From Clostridiaceae bacterium UBA6110 (GTDB lineage: Bacteria; Bacillota; Clostridia; Clostridiales; Clostridiaceae), in assembly GCA_002428415.1 (NCBI GenBank), contig DIWI01000029.1, positions 9,266 to 73,265 on the forward strand: 64,000 bases of DNA. Reading direction: 5' to 3'. Under the pieces are notes generated by a model. It saw nothing but the letters and a program-made list of their open reading frames with translations, was not told the DNA's origin and ran no database searches. The translations under genes were made by a program, and so were the position numbers. Each line of letters begins with the position of its first letter. The first letter of the stretch is position 1. This document shows, piece after piece, positions 51,046 to 59,995 of this stretch.

Positions 51046-52413
51046 ATGAAGGAACTTATTATCAGGTTTTCTGACGAAAGCCAGGAGATCCTGCTTCTAA
51101 GAAGAAACGGAAACATTGAAATACTTGACCGAATGGAGTTCTCTTCCAAAGAGGATGTCGCTTTATTCCTGATGAAGAACAGATGCACCCTGAAAAAGGC
51201 GACTGCGATACTGGATGATGAGAATACTGTGGTCAAGGGTGTAACTACGCCTTTGCTGAAACCGAAGGATATTGAAGGCTTTGTAAGGGCAAATTCAGCT
51301 GAGTACTTCGCGCTGAACCAAAGCGAATATGCAGTGGATTACAGGGTAATTGCGAAGGATAGAAAAGAGAACAGGATGACTATGGTTCTTGCTGCTGCAA
51401 GGAGAGTGAGAATAAGGGAGATAAAGAATTTCCTTGAAGGCTGCTCAATCAAGGTTGAACATATATTCATAATGCAGGAGCTCCTCATGAACCTGGCCCT
51501 TGCAGCAAAAGGTAAGAGCGTTGCTGCAGTTAGGCTTTCCGGCTCCAGGGCTTCAATAGCCATAGTTAGGGACAGGAGCCTGTTCCTTCAGGCTTCCTTT
51601 GAATCAGAAGGAACCGATGGGATTGATTACCAAAGCATAACCGAAAATATTATGTACTACCTGAATTTTTACTCGAAGCAGAATTTCGGTGAAACTGTAG
51701 AGATACTCGAGATTTGTGGTGAAATGGATTCCGCTGATGTTTTGAAGGCATCACTTGAAACGTCCTTCGACGGAAGGATCCTGATGTCAGGGCAACCAGG
51801 CAGGCTGAATCTGGAAGACTCATACCTCGCCGGGATACAGAAGACAGGAGACATAATACTTGGCAAGCAATTGGACTATGCATATCCGGGAACGAGATGC
51901 CAGAGCACTCCGTTCTGCAGGACCATGCTTCATAAGATAGCTGCAATGACAATACTGACATTGACCTTGCAATTCGGATTGCTTGGGATGGAAGAGCTGA
52001 TAAGGTCTAGGCTTGAGCTGAAGACACCCCAGGTATCCTCCCTGGAGATTGCAGAGACCGATGCAGCCCTTGCAGCCCTAAAGGAAAAGGCTGCAGTCCT
52101 GGAAGGCAGAATCAGGGTCATTGAATACATGAAAAGTGAAGAGTACGATCCTTTGGATAAGCTGGATCTTATACAGAAAAGCATTCCCTCCAACATAGGC
52201 ATCGAGTCTATAACAATAGACAGGACCGGAATGGACATCATGTTCATGATGAGGGACAGGACAGAAAGCACACTTGATGCTGCAAGGCTTGTTCTTGCGA
52301 TAAACGATACTAATGTATTCGAGCCGGTTCAATTATCATTCCTTGAGATGGATGACTCCATAGAGACGTTCCGCCTTGAGCTGAAATACAGGGAGGCAAA
52401 GGATGGACAATAA
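51046..52413 (+). CDS. PilM-PilN fusion protein
   Basis: A 455-residue protein combining two usually separate pilus alignment proteins. Residues 1-290 look PilM-like (actin-fold; AVDYRVIAKDRK, AAVRLSGSRASIAIVRDRS). One membrane helix at about 297-316 and a coiled coil (ALAALKEKAAVLEGRIRVIE) lead into a PilN-like periplasmic-type ferredoxin fold (IGIESITIDRTGMDIMF). ATG 51046 with AAAGGAGGG. The layout resembles GspL of type II secretion. It overlaps pilO by 11 nt. Confidence 0.75.
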   Translation: MKELIIRFSDESQEILLLRRNGNIEILDRMEFSSKEDVALFLMKNRCTLKKATAILDDENTVVKGVTTPLLKPKDIEGFVRANSAEYFALNQSEYAVDYRVIAKDRKENRMTMVLAAARRVRIREIKNFLEGCSIKVEHIFIMQELLMNLALAAKGKSVAAVRLSGSRASIAIVRDRSLFLQASFESEGTDGIDYQSITENIMYYLNFYSKQNFGETVEILEICGEMDSADVLKASLETSFDGRILMSGQPGRLNLEDSYLAGIQKTGDIILGKQLDYAYPGTRCQSTPFCRTMLHKIAAMTILTLTLQFGLLGMEELIRSRLELKTPQVSSLEIAETDAALAALKEKAAVLEGRIRVIEYMKSEEYDPLDKLDLIQKSIPSNIGIESITIDRTGMDIMFMMRDRTESTLDAARLVLAINDTNVFEPVQLSFLEMDDSIETFRLELKYREAKDGQ

Positions 52414-53053
52414 GACTATACGTCTTCAAAGGGCCGCAATTTTCGCCTTTTTCATATCCATTAACATCTTCCTTCTCGGCTTCTTTGGAGTACCCAAGAT
52501 TCAGGCATTGAGTGCGATGTCTAAGGCAAGCAAAGAAAACAGCAATCTCCTGATAAAGCTTGAAGATGACAAACTAAGAGCAAAGGCCCTTGAAAAGAAC
52601 ATTGAAGGATATGAGAAAACCCTTTCCGGTTTTAGCGAAGCTGTTCCTGATTATCTTGACACTGCCCAGCTCGTATATTACTTCTACATGTTTTCAGGGC
52701 TTAAGGGGATATCTCCGACCTACATATCTTTTGATGAGGCATCTGTTGAAGCTGCGGATGATAAGGTCAGCGTTCCACAAAGCGAAGCCAGGAGAATTGC
52801 CATTACTTTCATTGCCGAAGGTGCGGCAAAGGATATAGTCTCTTTTATTGAGGATGCTGAAAAAATTACAGGGCAGAATCTCATGGTTGACTCGATCAGA
52901 CTGGTGGATGCTGGTGAAGGCATGATACATGCAGAGATAGGATTCATGACCTATGTAAGGTATCCGTTGCCACCTGATTCCAGATACTTCGACTATGAAT
53001 TCCATCTGGAAAATATAGGACATGTGGACATAGGGTCCATGTTCGGAGACTGA
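52403..53053 (+). CDS. pilO: PilO-like alignment-complex protein
   Basis: A 216-residue protein: short cytoplasmic N-terminus, one helix (about 12-30; FAFFISINIFLLGFF), a coiled coil (about 35-75) and a C-terminal ferredoxin-like fold with VSIF-type strands (SFIEDAEKITGQNLMVDSI), the PilO layout. It follows the PilM-N fusion directly with overlapping coding ends and is the last pilus gene; no pilP or pilQ follows, consistent with a cell without an outer membrane. Confidence 0.82.
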   Translation: MDNKTIRLQRAAIFAFFISINIFLLGFFGVPKIQALSAMSKASKENSNLLIKLEDDKLRAKALEKNIEGYEKTLSGFSEAVPDYLDTAQLVYYFYMFSGLKGISPTYISFDEASVEAADDKVSVPQSEARRIAITFIAEGAAKDIVSFIEDAEKITGQNLMVDSIRLVDAGEGMIHAEIGFMTYVRYPLPPDSRYFDYEFHLENIGHVDIGSMFGD

Positions 53054-53065
53054 CTATAAAATGAT

Positions 53066-53094
53066 CCCTGCTGCCAGAATTAATGGCGGCAGGG
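53066..53094 (+). terminator. Terminator of the pilus operon
   Basis: CCCTGCTGCC (53066-53075) pairs with GGCGGCAGGG (53085-53094) through one G-U pair, followed by CTTCTTTATT. Confidence 0.8.
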
Positions 53095-53201
53095 CTTCTT
53101 TATTACCTTTGCAATTGTAACCGAAAAGTAGATTTCGGGACTTTGCTTAAGTGATAGAATGTATTATGACAAATAAGATGAATCAGTATGGAGATGGTTA
53201 T

Positions 53202-54239
53202 ATGGGCAGGAATGGAAGATTTGGGAATAGGATACTTTTGGGTCTATTGTCGATTGCTCTGCTTTCAGCAGGTGCAGTTGGCTATCTTTACTTCAGGACA
53301 CTAAACCTTGCAAAGGACCCTGTTGAAATAGTGGATAACGGACCAGCGCCAAGCTTGTCCCCTGAGACGCCTCAGCTTGAAGAGATAGTCGGTACCCCTC
53401 ATGACATCGATGTGGACTATGAGATTGATGTCATTGGGAGTGAAGAGGTACCAATATACAAGAAGGACAGGATAGATGAGGATGTCCTTAACATCATGCT
53501 TGTAGGCTCTGACCTCAGGGAAGGGGAGTCAGGGAACGGAAGGTCTGACAGCTGTCTCCTTGTGTCCTATAACAAGAAGACAGGAAGCATAAGCCTCGTC
53601 TCATTCATGCGCGATGTCTGGATAAACATTCCCGGCGTCGGCTTCAACAGGATCAATGCAGCATATTCCTATGGCGGGATAGGACTTCTCATAAATACTG
53701 TTAACGAGAACTTCGGACTGGACATACAGAACTATGTGCTGGTGGATTTCGAGGGCTTTGAAAGCATAGTGGACGAGCTTGAAGGCGTAGAGGTAAACCT
53801 GACAAAAAAAGAAGCCCAGTTCATTAATGGAGGAAGCTCTACAAAGGTTACTGTAAAAGATGGTATGCAAAGATTGAACGGTGAACAGGCGCTTGTCCAC
53901 AGCAGGAACAGAAAGACCGGAGACGGGGACTTCGGAAGGACCAGGAGACAAAGGGAAGTGCTGATGGCAATCTATTCCAAGGTCAGGACTGACCTCAGCC
54001 CGTTAAAGCTTCCTGCACTGCTGAACAATGTATTCAAGCATGCAAAGACCAACATCACACCAGAGGCAATGCTGGGACTCGGACTAGATGTCATGAAGTC
54101 CTCAGACCTTTCAACAGGAAACGGAAGGATACCATTCGACAACACCTGGAAATATGCCAATATGGACGGCAGGAGCGTGGTTTCAATAAACCTGGCTAAG
54201 AATAAAGAGCTTCTGCATGACCTCATTTATGGGGAGTAA
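53202..54239 (+). CDS. LytR-CpsA-Psr (LCP) family cell-wall glycopolymer ligase
   Basis: A 345-residue membrane-anchored LCP protein that attaches teichoic acid or capsule polymers to peptidoglycan. N-terminal helix (about 10-33), Pro-rich linker, then the LCP domain (about 100-250) with NIMLVGSDLR, RSDSCLLVS, SFMRDVWINIPG, RINAAYSYGG and the Arg-rich HSRNRKTGDGDFGRTRRQ. I prefer ATG 53202 (GGAG 8 nt upstream); ATG 53166 and GTG 53151 are longer alternatives without a good ribosome site. Confidence 0.88.
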   Translation: MGRNGRFGNRILLGLLSIALLSAGAVGYLYFRTLNLAKDPVEIVDNGPAPSLSPETPQLEEIVGTPHDIDVDYEIDVIGSEEVPIYKKDRIDEDVLNIMLVGSDLREGESGNGRSDSCLLVSYNKKTGSISLVSFMRDVWINIPGVGFNRINAAYSYGGIGLLINTVNENFGLDIQNYVLVDFEGFESIVDELEGVEVNLTKKEAQFINGGSSTKVTVKDGMQRLNGEQALVHSRNRKTGDGDFGRTRRQREVLMAIYSKVRTDLSPLKLPALLNNVFKHAKTNITPEAMLGLGLDVMKSSDLSTGNGRIPFDNTWKYANMDGRSVVSINLAKNKELLHDLIYGE

Positions 54240-54356
54240 ATTCTCTTTAACTCATATGAACAAAGGGTGATTTATGTTAATTATCCTTGAACTATTCACA
54301 TGAGGATAACTTCGTACCCTCCGGGTAGTATAATCAGGTTAGGAAGGAAAGGGGGA

Positions 54357-54707
54357 ATGGTAGTGGACAGACAGGTCGAGAACAGCGAAGCCATAAAGGA
54401 AAATCTGGAATATCTGGTCAGGAATCATGGGGAGATCTACGAGGCATACAAGAGATACGGCGAACTTGTCCACGAAAAGGGCGGACCGCTGGATGAGAAG
54501 ACCAGATGGCTCATCAAGGTTGCGCTTTCAACTGAAGGCCAGTACGAGTATGCACTTAGGACCCATATTCTGAAGGCATTGAAGGCTGGATGCACTAAAG
54601 AAGAGATTGAGCATGCCATACTCCTTGTGGCACCTACCTCCGGATTTCCAAAGACAATGGAAGGGCTGCTCATATTAAGAGATGTCATTGAGAATCAAGA
54701 AAAATAG
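54357..54707 (+). CDS. Carboxymuconolactone decarboxylase/AhpD-like protein without the redox cysteines
   Basis: A 116-residue all-helical protein with the AhpD-like core (WLIKVALSTEGQYEYALRTHILKALKAGCTKEEIEHAIL). At the position of the usual CxxCxxxH active site it reads YEYALRTH: the His remains but both cysteines are missing, so it cannot be a classical AhpD reductase. Start ATG 54357 with AAAGGGGG upstream. Function unknown; might be a decarboxylase-fold scaffold protein. Confidence 0.75.
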   Translation: MVVDRQVENSEAIKENLEYLVRNHGEIYEAYKRYGELVHEKGGPLDEKTRWLIKVALSTEGQYEYALRTHILKALKAGCTKEEIEHAILLVAPTSGFPKTMEGLLILRDVIENQEK

Positions 54708-54776
54708 GCATATGGGAACCAATAAACATTCAAATATTGATGATATCAGACCGCAAAAAAGAATAGGGGGATGGAA

Positions 54777-55241
54777 ATGAAAGGAAATTCTGATTTATTA
54801 ACCGCTCTCAATGCACTGCTCTCCGATGAACTAGGTGCTGTCAACCAGTACATGGTCCATTCTGAAATGTGTGCAAACTGGGGCTATGAAAAGCTGCACA
54901 AGCATTTTGAAAAACGTGCCATCGATGAGATGAAGCATGCTGAAAAGCTGATCGGAAGGATACTTTTCCTTGAAGGCATACCTATAGTAAGCAACCTTGC
55001 TCCGATAAAGATCGGAAGCGACATCAGCAAGCAGCTCGCAAGCGACTATGCTGCTGAGTTAGGAGCCATAAAGGCCTATAACGATGCAATAGTCCTTGCT
55101 GGTGAAGTCAGGGACTTCGCAACCAGGGAGCTTCTCGAAAGCATCCTCGGAGACGAGGACAGGCATCTGGATGGAATCGAGGAGCTTCAGGACCAGATAG
55201 GTCACATGACACTTCCGATATTCCTGACTACTCAGGTATAG
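54777..55241 (+). CDS. bfr: Bacterioferritin
   Basis: Iron-storage four-helix protein of 154 residues. LSDELGAVNQYMVHSEM supplies the first ferroxidase Glu, DEMKHAEKLIGRILFLEG the second-helix Glu, His and the Met that in Bfr binds the inter-subunit heme, and DEDRHLDGIEELQ the fourth-helix ligands. Start ATG 54777 (GGGGG 6 nt upstream) rather than ATG 54771. Own terminator follows. Role in iron storage and oxygen protection is family knowledge. Confidence 0.88.
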   Translation: MKGNSDLLTALNALLSDELGAVNQYMVHSEMCANWGYEKLHKHFEKRAIDEMKHAEKLIGRILFLEGIPIVSNLAPIKIGSDISKQLASDYAAELGAIKAYNDAIVLAGEVRDFATRELLESILGDEDRHLDGIEELQDQIGHMTLPIFLTTQV

Positions 55242-55245
55242 TGAA

Positions 55246-55273
55246 AAAGATCAGCCTTTTGCGGCTGATCTTT
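55246..55273 (+). terminator. Terminator of the bacterioferritin gene
   Basis: Perfect 11-bp stem AAAGATCAGCC (55246-55256 with 55263-55273), 6-nt loop, then AATTTTT. Confidence 0.9.
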
Positions 55274-55367
55274 AATTTTTACTTGAACTGAATAAATTCA
55301 TAGATAGACGATTAGATCATATTACTAATATTTTACCCTGACATACCAAATACAGGACCAATCCAAA

Positions 55368-56414
55368 CTAATAAGCTGCAATGATCTTGCTTCCTATCAG
55401 GTTTTCGCCTGTCTGGTTAGGATGCGGGTCTCTAAAGAGTTGAATCAATGGATAGAAATATGTAATCTTGCCCATAAGGCCTTTTTCTGCATAGCTCTCG
55501 AGAAAAAGCTTGTGGATGTCGACTACGGTGTACTTGGTGTCGGTGAACGAATTAATTGCTGCATTTACCCTTGAGATATACCCTTCGGTTTCAATCTGCA
55601 GCGCTGGGTCCCCAGCATACCCGGAAATTGCGATGGTGTTAAAGGGGTTGTAGAGGGTCTGCACGATTATCCTGGCATCGGAGTTCAATGCCCTGATCGC
55701 AGTAATGATCTTAGGATAGTCGGCTTCAAATGCAACTGTGTTCTCCTCTGCAATTACATTATTAAGAGAGGAGAAGAAGTTCTCACCCGCATCCATGATG
55801 TTGTTTCCGCCAATGCTTATGGTAATGACATCAGCCTTTATGATTTCATCTTCATAGGTGGAGGTTGTGAGCCTTGCAAGAAGCTCTGACGCATCATCAC
55901 CATCAACTGCAAGGTTTCTCATGGTGGCAGCAGGATATAATGTCTTGAGGTGGTTGTAGAAGGTTGTGACATAGCTGGTGGTGGTACCTCTTGAGCTATT
56001 TCCTGTTGCGATGGAATCGCCCAGTGCCAGATAGTGGAAGGCAGTCACTGGAGGAGGTGCGTCAAGTTTACGGTTGAGGACAGCGAATGTGTAGGTTCCT
56101 TTTACAGAGACAGATATTGGAGGAGTGATTGACACCGTCTCATACCCGTCTTTCGCAAGCTCCTCTACCTTATAAGTTCCAGACTTCAGGTTTGAAAGCA
56201 CCAGAGGTTTAACCTCAGATATCACACCTTCCTTGAATTTGACATTATCCTTGTAGACTACAACGCTGAAAGAAGTACTGTCGCTTATGCCCTCGACATC
56301 CTTGGTTACAGTGATAGAAATTCCGGTACTGGCCTTTGGGGCAGCTTGTACTGGAACAGCGGTTGAAGTAACAAAAAATAGAAGCCCTAAAAGGAATGCA
56401 AATAGCTTTTTCAT
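55368..56414 (-). CDS. Exported SGNH/GDSL hydrolase with N-terminal SpaA-like domain
   Basis: A 348-residue secreted esterase or lipase-like protein. Signal peptide (cleavage near VPVQA-AP), then a small prealbumin/SpaA-like beta domain (about 30-115; FSVVVYKDNVKF, LKSGTYKVEELAKDGYET), then the SGNH hydrolase (about 120-348) with ALGDSIATG (Ser), ISIGGNN (Asn-Gly) and DPHPNQTG (Asp-His). No cell-wall sorting signal. SD GAGGG. It probably acts on cell-wall or polysaccharide esters; substrate unknown. Confidence 0.85.
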   Translation of the reverse strand: MKKLFAFLLGLLFFVTSTAVPVQAAPKASTGISITVTKDVEGISDSTSFSVVVYKDNVKFKEGVISEVKPLVLSNLKSGTYKVEELAKDGYETVSITPPISVSVKGTYTFAVLNRKLDAPPPVTAFHYLALGDSIATGNSSRGTTTSYVTTFYNHLKTLYPAATMRNLAVDGDDASELLARLTTSTYEDEIIKADVITISIGGNNIMDAGENFFSSLNNVIAEENTVAFEADYPKIITAIRALNSDARIIVQTLYNPFNTIAISGYAGDPALQIETEGYISRVNAAINSFTDTKYTVVDIHKLFLESYAEKGLMGKITYFYPLIQLFRDPHPNQTGENLIGSKIIAAY

Positions 56415-56855
56415 GGTTTCACCCTCTTTTTTTAGAAGATACAGTATCTCAGGCTACGGATTAAACATGCAAATCGCGGAGAACATGCTGCTGCTGATAT
56501 TTGTGTACAGAATTGTCTGATGCAACCAGGCATCCTATAACCTGATTCTATCACTGACTGAGAGTCCAATCTATCATGTGGGTACTTGCCGAACTCAGGT
56601 ACAGTAATTTTACATTTCGTTCACCATAAATCCGCCAGAGTGGTCCAATTAATGGCTTTTGAAAGTTCATGGGGTATATTAAAAAGAAATCTAAAATGCT
56701 ATGATATATACAAAAGAAGAACTACCGGAGCCATGATATGCGGAGCGCATTAGGGCATTCCTCAGATTTTGGCTGACCGTTAAGGTCGGCTTTTTGTTTA
56801 GGGGGATTTTGAAATTAGAGTGAATGGATTTCGTTCATGAAAAGAGGGATTCAAA
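56415..56855. other. Divergent intergenic region
   Basis: 441 bp between the SGNH hydrolase gene and the PstS-like gene. The first 270 bp are AT-rich with no recognised element. From 56700 a short structured transcript ending in a terminator is predicted, see next entry. Confidence 0.4.
56700..56795 (+). ncRNA. Candidate structured leader RNA or attenuator
   Basis: A TATGAT (-10-like, 56700-56705) is followed by a tight hairpin ATGCG-GAG-CGCAT (56738-56750) and a terminator (GCTGACC 56772-56778 with GGTCGGC 56784-56790, then TTTTT). A six-codon frame (MICGAH) with GGAG upstream overlaps the first hairpin. It could be a leader that stops transcription before the PstS-like gene 60 bp downstream. 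No known riboswitch was recognised. Confidence 0.35.
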
Positions 56856-57818
56856 ATGACAATTGGGAACTTAAAGGGAATAAAGCTCGCAGCTGCATCC
56901 ATGTCAGCTTTAATGTTGCTTTCATCATGCACAGGAAAGGAACCTGCTGTTCCAACCACAACAGCTGCGCCATCTGCTACCGCAGCACCATCCGCTACTG
57001 TGGCTCCAACATCTGTGAAGCCTGAATTCACAAAGGACACCTATCCAAGGATTGATGGCTCGACAGCTACAATTCCTTTATCCCAGGGGATAGCCAGAGA
57101 GCTGCTTGGCCTGTCTGCAGAAGAGGCCAAGGCGTTCATCAAGCACAATACAACCCACAATGCATATGTTAACCTGATGGATGGGAAAGCTGACATAATA
57201 TTCGTTACAGAGCCTTCAGCAGAAGAACTCACAATGGCAAAGGATAAGGGTATTGAGCTTGAGGTAGTGCCTGTCGTGAAGGAAGCCTTCGTTTTCCTCC
57301 TGAACGTGGACAATCCGGTCGATGTCCTTACTCAGAAGCAGATCCAGGATATATATCAGGGGAAGATTGTTAACTGGAAGGATGTTGGAGGTCCGGACAG
57401 GGAAATCATCGCGTATCAGAGACCTGACAATTCAGGAAGCCAGACTCTTATGCTGAGCCAGGTGATGAAGGGATTGCCGATCGCAATGGCCCCGGTGGAG
57501 CTTAAGCCAGCTGATATGTCAGGACTGATTGAGGTAATTGCTGCTTATGACAATTCAGATAAGGCAATAGGCTACTCTGTCTACTACTATGCTAACTCAA
57601 TGTACAGCAAGGATACTATAAAGTTCGTGAAGGTCGATGGAGTCGAGCCGAACAACAAGAACATCAGCAGTGACGCATATCCATATACCAGCGCCTATTA
57701 TGCTGTGCTGAAGAAAACTGAAGCGAAGGATTCAGAGGCAAGGAAGCTTCTAGAGTGGATACTGTCCGATGAGGGACAGAAGGTTTCAGAGGACAGCGGC
57801 TACGTGCCGCTGAGGTAG
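56856..57818 (+). CDS. PstS-like phosphate-binding-fold lipoprotein
   Basis: A 320-residue lipoprotein. Lipobox LSSC (Cys25), Ala/Thr/Pro-rich linker (about 30-55), then a PBP2 phosphate-type domain beginning with RIDGSTATIPLSQGIA and containing NSGSQTLMLSQVM, the loop that in PstS binds phosphate. No pstCAB or phoU genes follow; the next gene is another lipoprotein. It may be a stand-alone ligand sensor or a scavenging receptor. SD AGAGGGA. Confidence 0.85.
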   Translation: MTIGNLKGIKLAAASMSALMLLSSCTGKEPAVPTTTAAPSATAAPSATVAPTSVKPEFTKDTYPRIDGSTATIPLSQGIARELLGLSAEEAKAFIKHNTTHNAYVNLMDGKADIIFVTEPSAEELTMAKDKGIELEVVPVVKEAFVFLLNVDNPVDVLTQKQIQDIYQGKIVNWKDVGGPDREIIAYQRPDNSGSQTLMLSQVMKGLPIAMAPVELKPADMSGLIEVIAAYDNSDKAIGYSVYYYANSMYSKDTIKFVKVDGVEPNNKNISSDAYPYTSAYYAVLKKTEAKDSEARKLLEWILSDEGQKVSEDSGYVPLR

Positions 57819-57826
57819 GTAGCCAC

Positions 57827-59332
57827 ATGAAAAGAATGATTGCCACAGCTGTCATCCTAATGATGCTTTCACTTACTGCCTGCAGAAAGGAGCCAGCCGC
57901 ACCTACGGTTCCATCAGTGACAGCACAGCCTTCTGCTACAGAAGCAACTATAAAGCCTACAGAAACGGAAGGGCCTGATAAGCCAGAGTTTCCGGAACCT
58001 TGGGTTCCGGGAATTGAGACTCTAGAAAAGATCCCATATGAGAGCAGGAGATATGTCATCTCAAATGGCATTGAAATAAGGAGGGTGGAAGAAACCCTGA
58101 ATTCCGATGGCACTCAAATAACCAGATATTGGGATACATTAACCGGATTCAGAGATAAGGGCACCGAGAAAAAGATCAATGCAGAAATCGAAAATGCCCT
58201 GACCGGCATAAGCAATGCTGTAAAGTCTGATGCGCTTGAGAGCAGCGGAAATGAGGAACAGAAGGTAACTTCTCTGCAGTTAAGCACAAATATTATCTTC
58301 AGCTGCGCAAACGTGATGTTCATTGAGTACTACGCCTACGCAGAATATCCGGAGAACGGAGGGTTATCCTATGTCCAGAGATTCAAGTCAGCAGGATACG
58401 ACCTTAACACCGGAGATACACTTGAGCTAAGCGACCTGTTCCGCAAAGACTTCAATCATGAGAAGTATCTTAACAATAAGTTACTGATGTTCATCATTGA
58501 AAACAACTATGACGATCCTGATTCCGGCTTCCTCAGCGGACCGTTCAAAGGCATCCGGGAAGACCAGAGCTTTTCATTCGACCTGTCGGGTGTGAAGATA
58601 ATAATCGATGAGAAGAACGATGAATTCATGAGCCTTGGTTACCCTCTGACGATAGTCATACCACTAAGGGAAATAGGAGACAGCCTGGCACTATTTGAAA
58701 GGTTCATGATTGGTGATGAAAATCTTTTCCTGAAGGAGGGGACATGGAAGCTTCTTCCTAATGTCGTGGAATATAGGCTCGAAAGCCTATTCGAGGATTT
58801 CAGCGAAACCCATGCGGTAAATATTACAACCGGCAAGTTCTATGGCATTTCGGATTCTGCGCTTGTTGACAGACTGAATGCCCTCGCATCAAGCAAGCTT
58901 GATGCTGAAGGCTTCCTGGCCAGGGCCAAGGAATATATGGATAAGGAACCGGGTAAATATTACGGCAGCATGAACCATGATGTCCAGGTAATCATGAATA
59001 AGGGAGGTTATCTGAGCGTAGTTTTCATGGACCTGGTATATGAGCTGGGGAATGAAAAGATTTCAAGGCTGTTTGTCAATATAGACCTGACAAAAGGTCG
59101 AGATATGTCGCTTAAGGATGTTTTTGTTGAAGGCTTCGATCATGTCGGGAAAATTCTGGATACCCAAGGCTTAAGCAGGGATGATGCGAGCGTCCTTGAA
59201 GATGAGTTCTACTTTGATGAGAACGGTATTTATGTCAATATTCTGCCTGATGACGAGAACCTTGGAGTCATTAACAACTGGATTCCATTTGAAGACCTGG
59301 GATTCGAGAATATAGCTCTCTACAACGAATGA
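57827..59332 (+). CDS. DUF3298/DUF4163-like lipoprotein
   Basis: A 501-residue lipoprotein. Lipobox LTAC (Cys19), linker rich in Pro/Thr/Glu, then two copies of the alpha/beta fold seen in DUF4163-DUF3298 proteins and RsiV-type proteins: one at about 60-260 (SLQLSTNIIFSCANVMFIEY, SAGYDLNTGDTLELSDLF) and a second at about 310-495 (DLTKGRDMSLKDVF). Nine bp after the PstS-like gene and probably co-transcribed. Function unknown. Confidence 0.75.
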   Translation: MKRMIATAVILMMLSLTACRKEPAAPTVPSVTAQPSATEATIKPTETEGPDKPEFPEPWVPGIETLEKIPYESRRYVISNGIEIRRVEETLNSDGTQITRYWDTLTGFRDKGTEKKINAEIENALTGISNAVKSDALESSGNEEQKVTSLQLSTNIIFSCANVMFIEYYAYAEYPENGGLSYVQRFKSAGYDLNTGDTLELSDLFRKDFNHEKYLNNKLLMFIIENNYDDPDSGFLSGPFKGIREDQSFSFDLSGVKIIIDEKNDEFMSLGYPLTIVIPLREIGDSLALFERFMIGDENLFLKEGTWKLLPNVVEYRLESLFEDFSETHAVNITTGKFYGISDSALVDRLNALASSKLDAEGFLARAKEYMDKEPGKYYGSMNHDVQVIMNKGGYLSVVFMDLVYELGNEKISRLFVNIDLTKGRDMSLKDVFVEGFDHVGKILDTQGLSRDDASVLEDEFYFDENGIYVNILPDDENLGVINNWIPFEDLGFENIALYNE

Positions 59333-59377
59333 CAAAGAAAAAATTGAAGGCTGCAATATGCCCGGGAGGATGACATC

Positions 59378-59983
59378 TTGAAAAAAGTAAGGCACATATT
59401 CCTGAGAGGATTCTTCACACTTATTCCCATAGTGGGAACAGTATACCTGATATACTTCCTGTTCAGGCAGCTGGATGGCTTCATGGGACTTTTTATTGAA
59501 TGGATAGCAGGGAGAAGCCTTCCTGGAGTAGGGATAATTGCAAGCATACTTCTGATATTCGCTTCAGGCTTCCTGATGTCTAATATAATAGGTCAGAAGC
59601 TTCTTCATTACGTTGAAAAGATACTTCAGAACATCCCGGTTGTCCCCAAGGTTTACTTCGGGATCAAGCAGATAATCGATGCCTTTTCCGTGAACGGTAA
59701 GCATATGTTCAGCAAAGTTGTGCTGATTGAGTACCCCAGGAAAGGAATCTTCGTCATAGGATTCCTTACAGGCGAGTGCAGAGGAGAGGTACAGGAAAAG
59801 ACAGCTGCCAAGGTAATCAATGTATTCGTGCCTACAACCCCGAATCCGACATCTGGCATGCTAGTTCTTATTCCGGAGGAAGAGATAATATACCTAGACA
59901 TGACAGTTGAGGAAGGGCTGAAGCTCATCGTAAGTGCAGGTATGGTGGTTCCGGAGGAATTGCCAAAAACTGAAGAGACATAG
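59378..59983 (+). CDS. DUF502 membrane protein
   Basis: A 201-residue protein of the DUF502 family. Two helices (about 10-32; 47-70) with the conserved FFTLIPIVGTVYLIYFLF start, the IPVVPKVYFGIKQIIDAF segment and the C-terminal soluble domain with NVFVPTTPNPTSGMLVLIPEEE. Function of the family is unknown. TTG start with GGGAGGA. Co-directional with the SixA-like gene 12 bp downstream. Confidence 0.88.
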   Translation: MKKVRHIFLRGFFTLIPIVGTVYLIYFLFRQLDGFMGLFIEWIAGRSLPGVGIIASILLIFASGFLMSNIIGQKLLHYVEKILQNIPVVPKVYFGIKQIIDAFSVNGKHMFSKVVLIEYPRKGIFVIGFLTGECRGEVQEKTAAKVINVFVPTTPNPTSGMLVLIPEEEIIYLDMTVEEGLKLIVSAGMVVPEELPKTEET

Positions 59984-59995
59984 GAGGTAGAGAAA

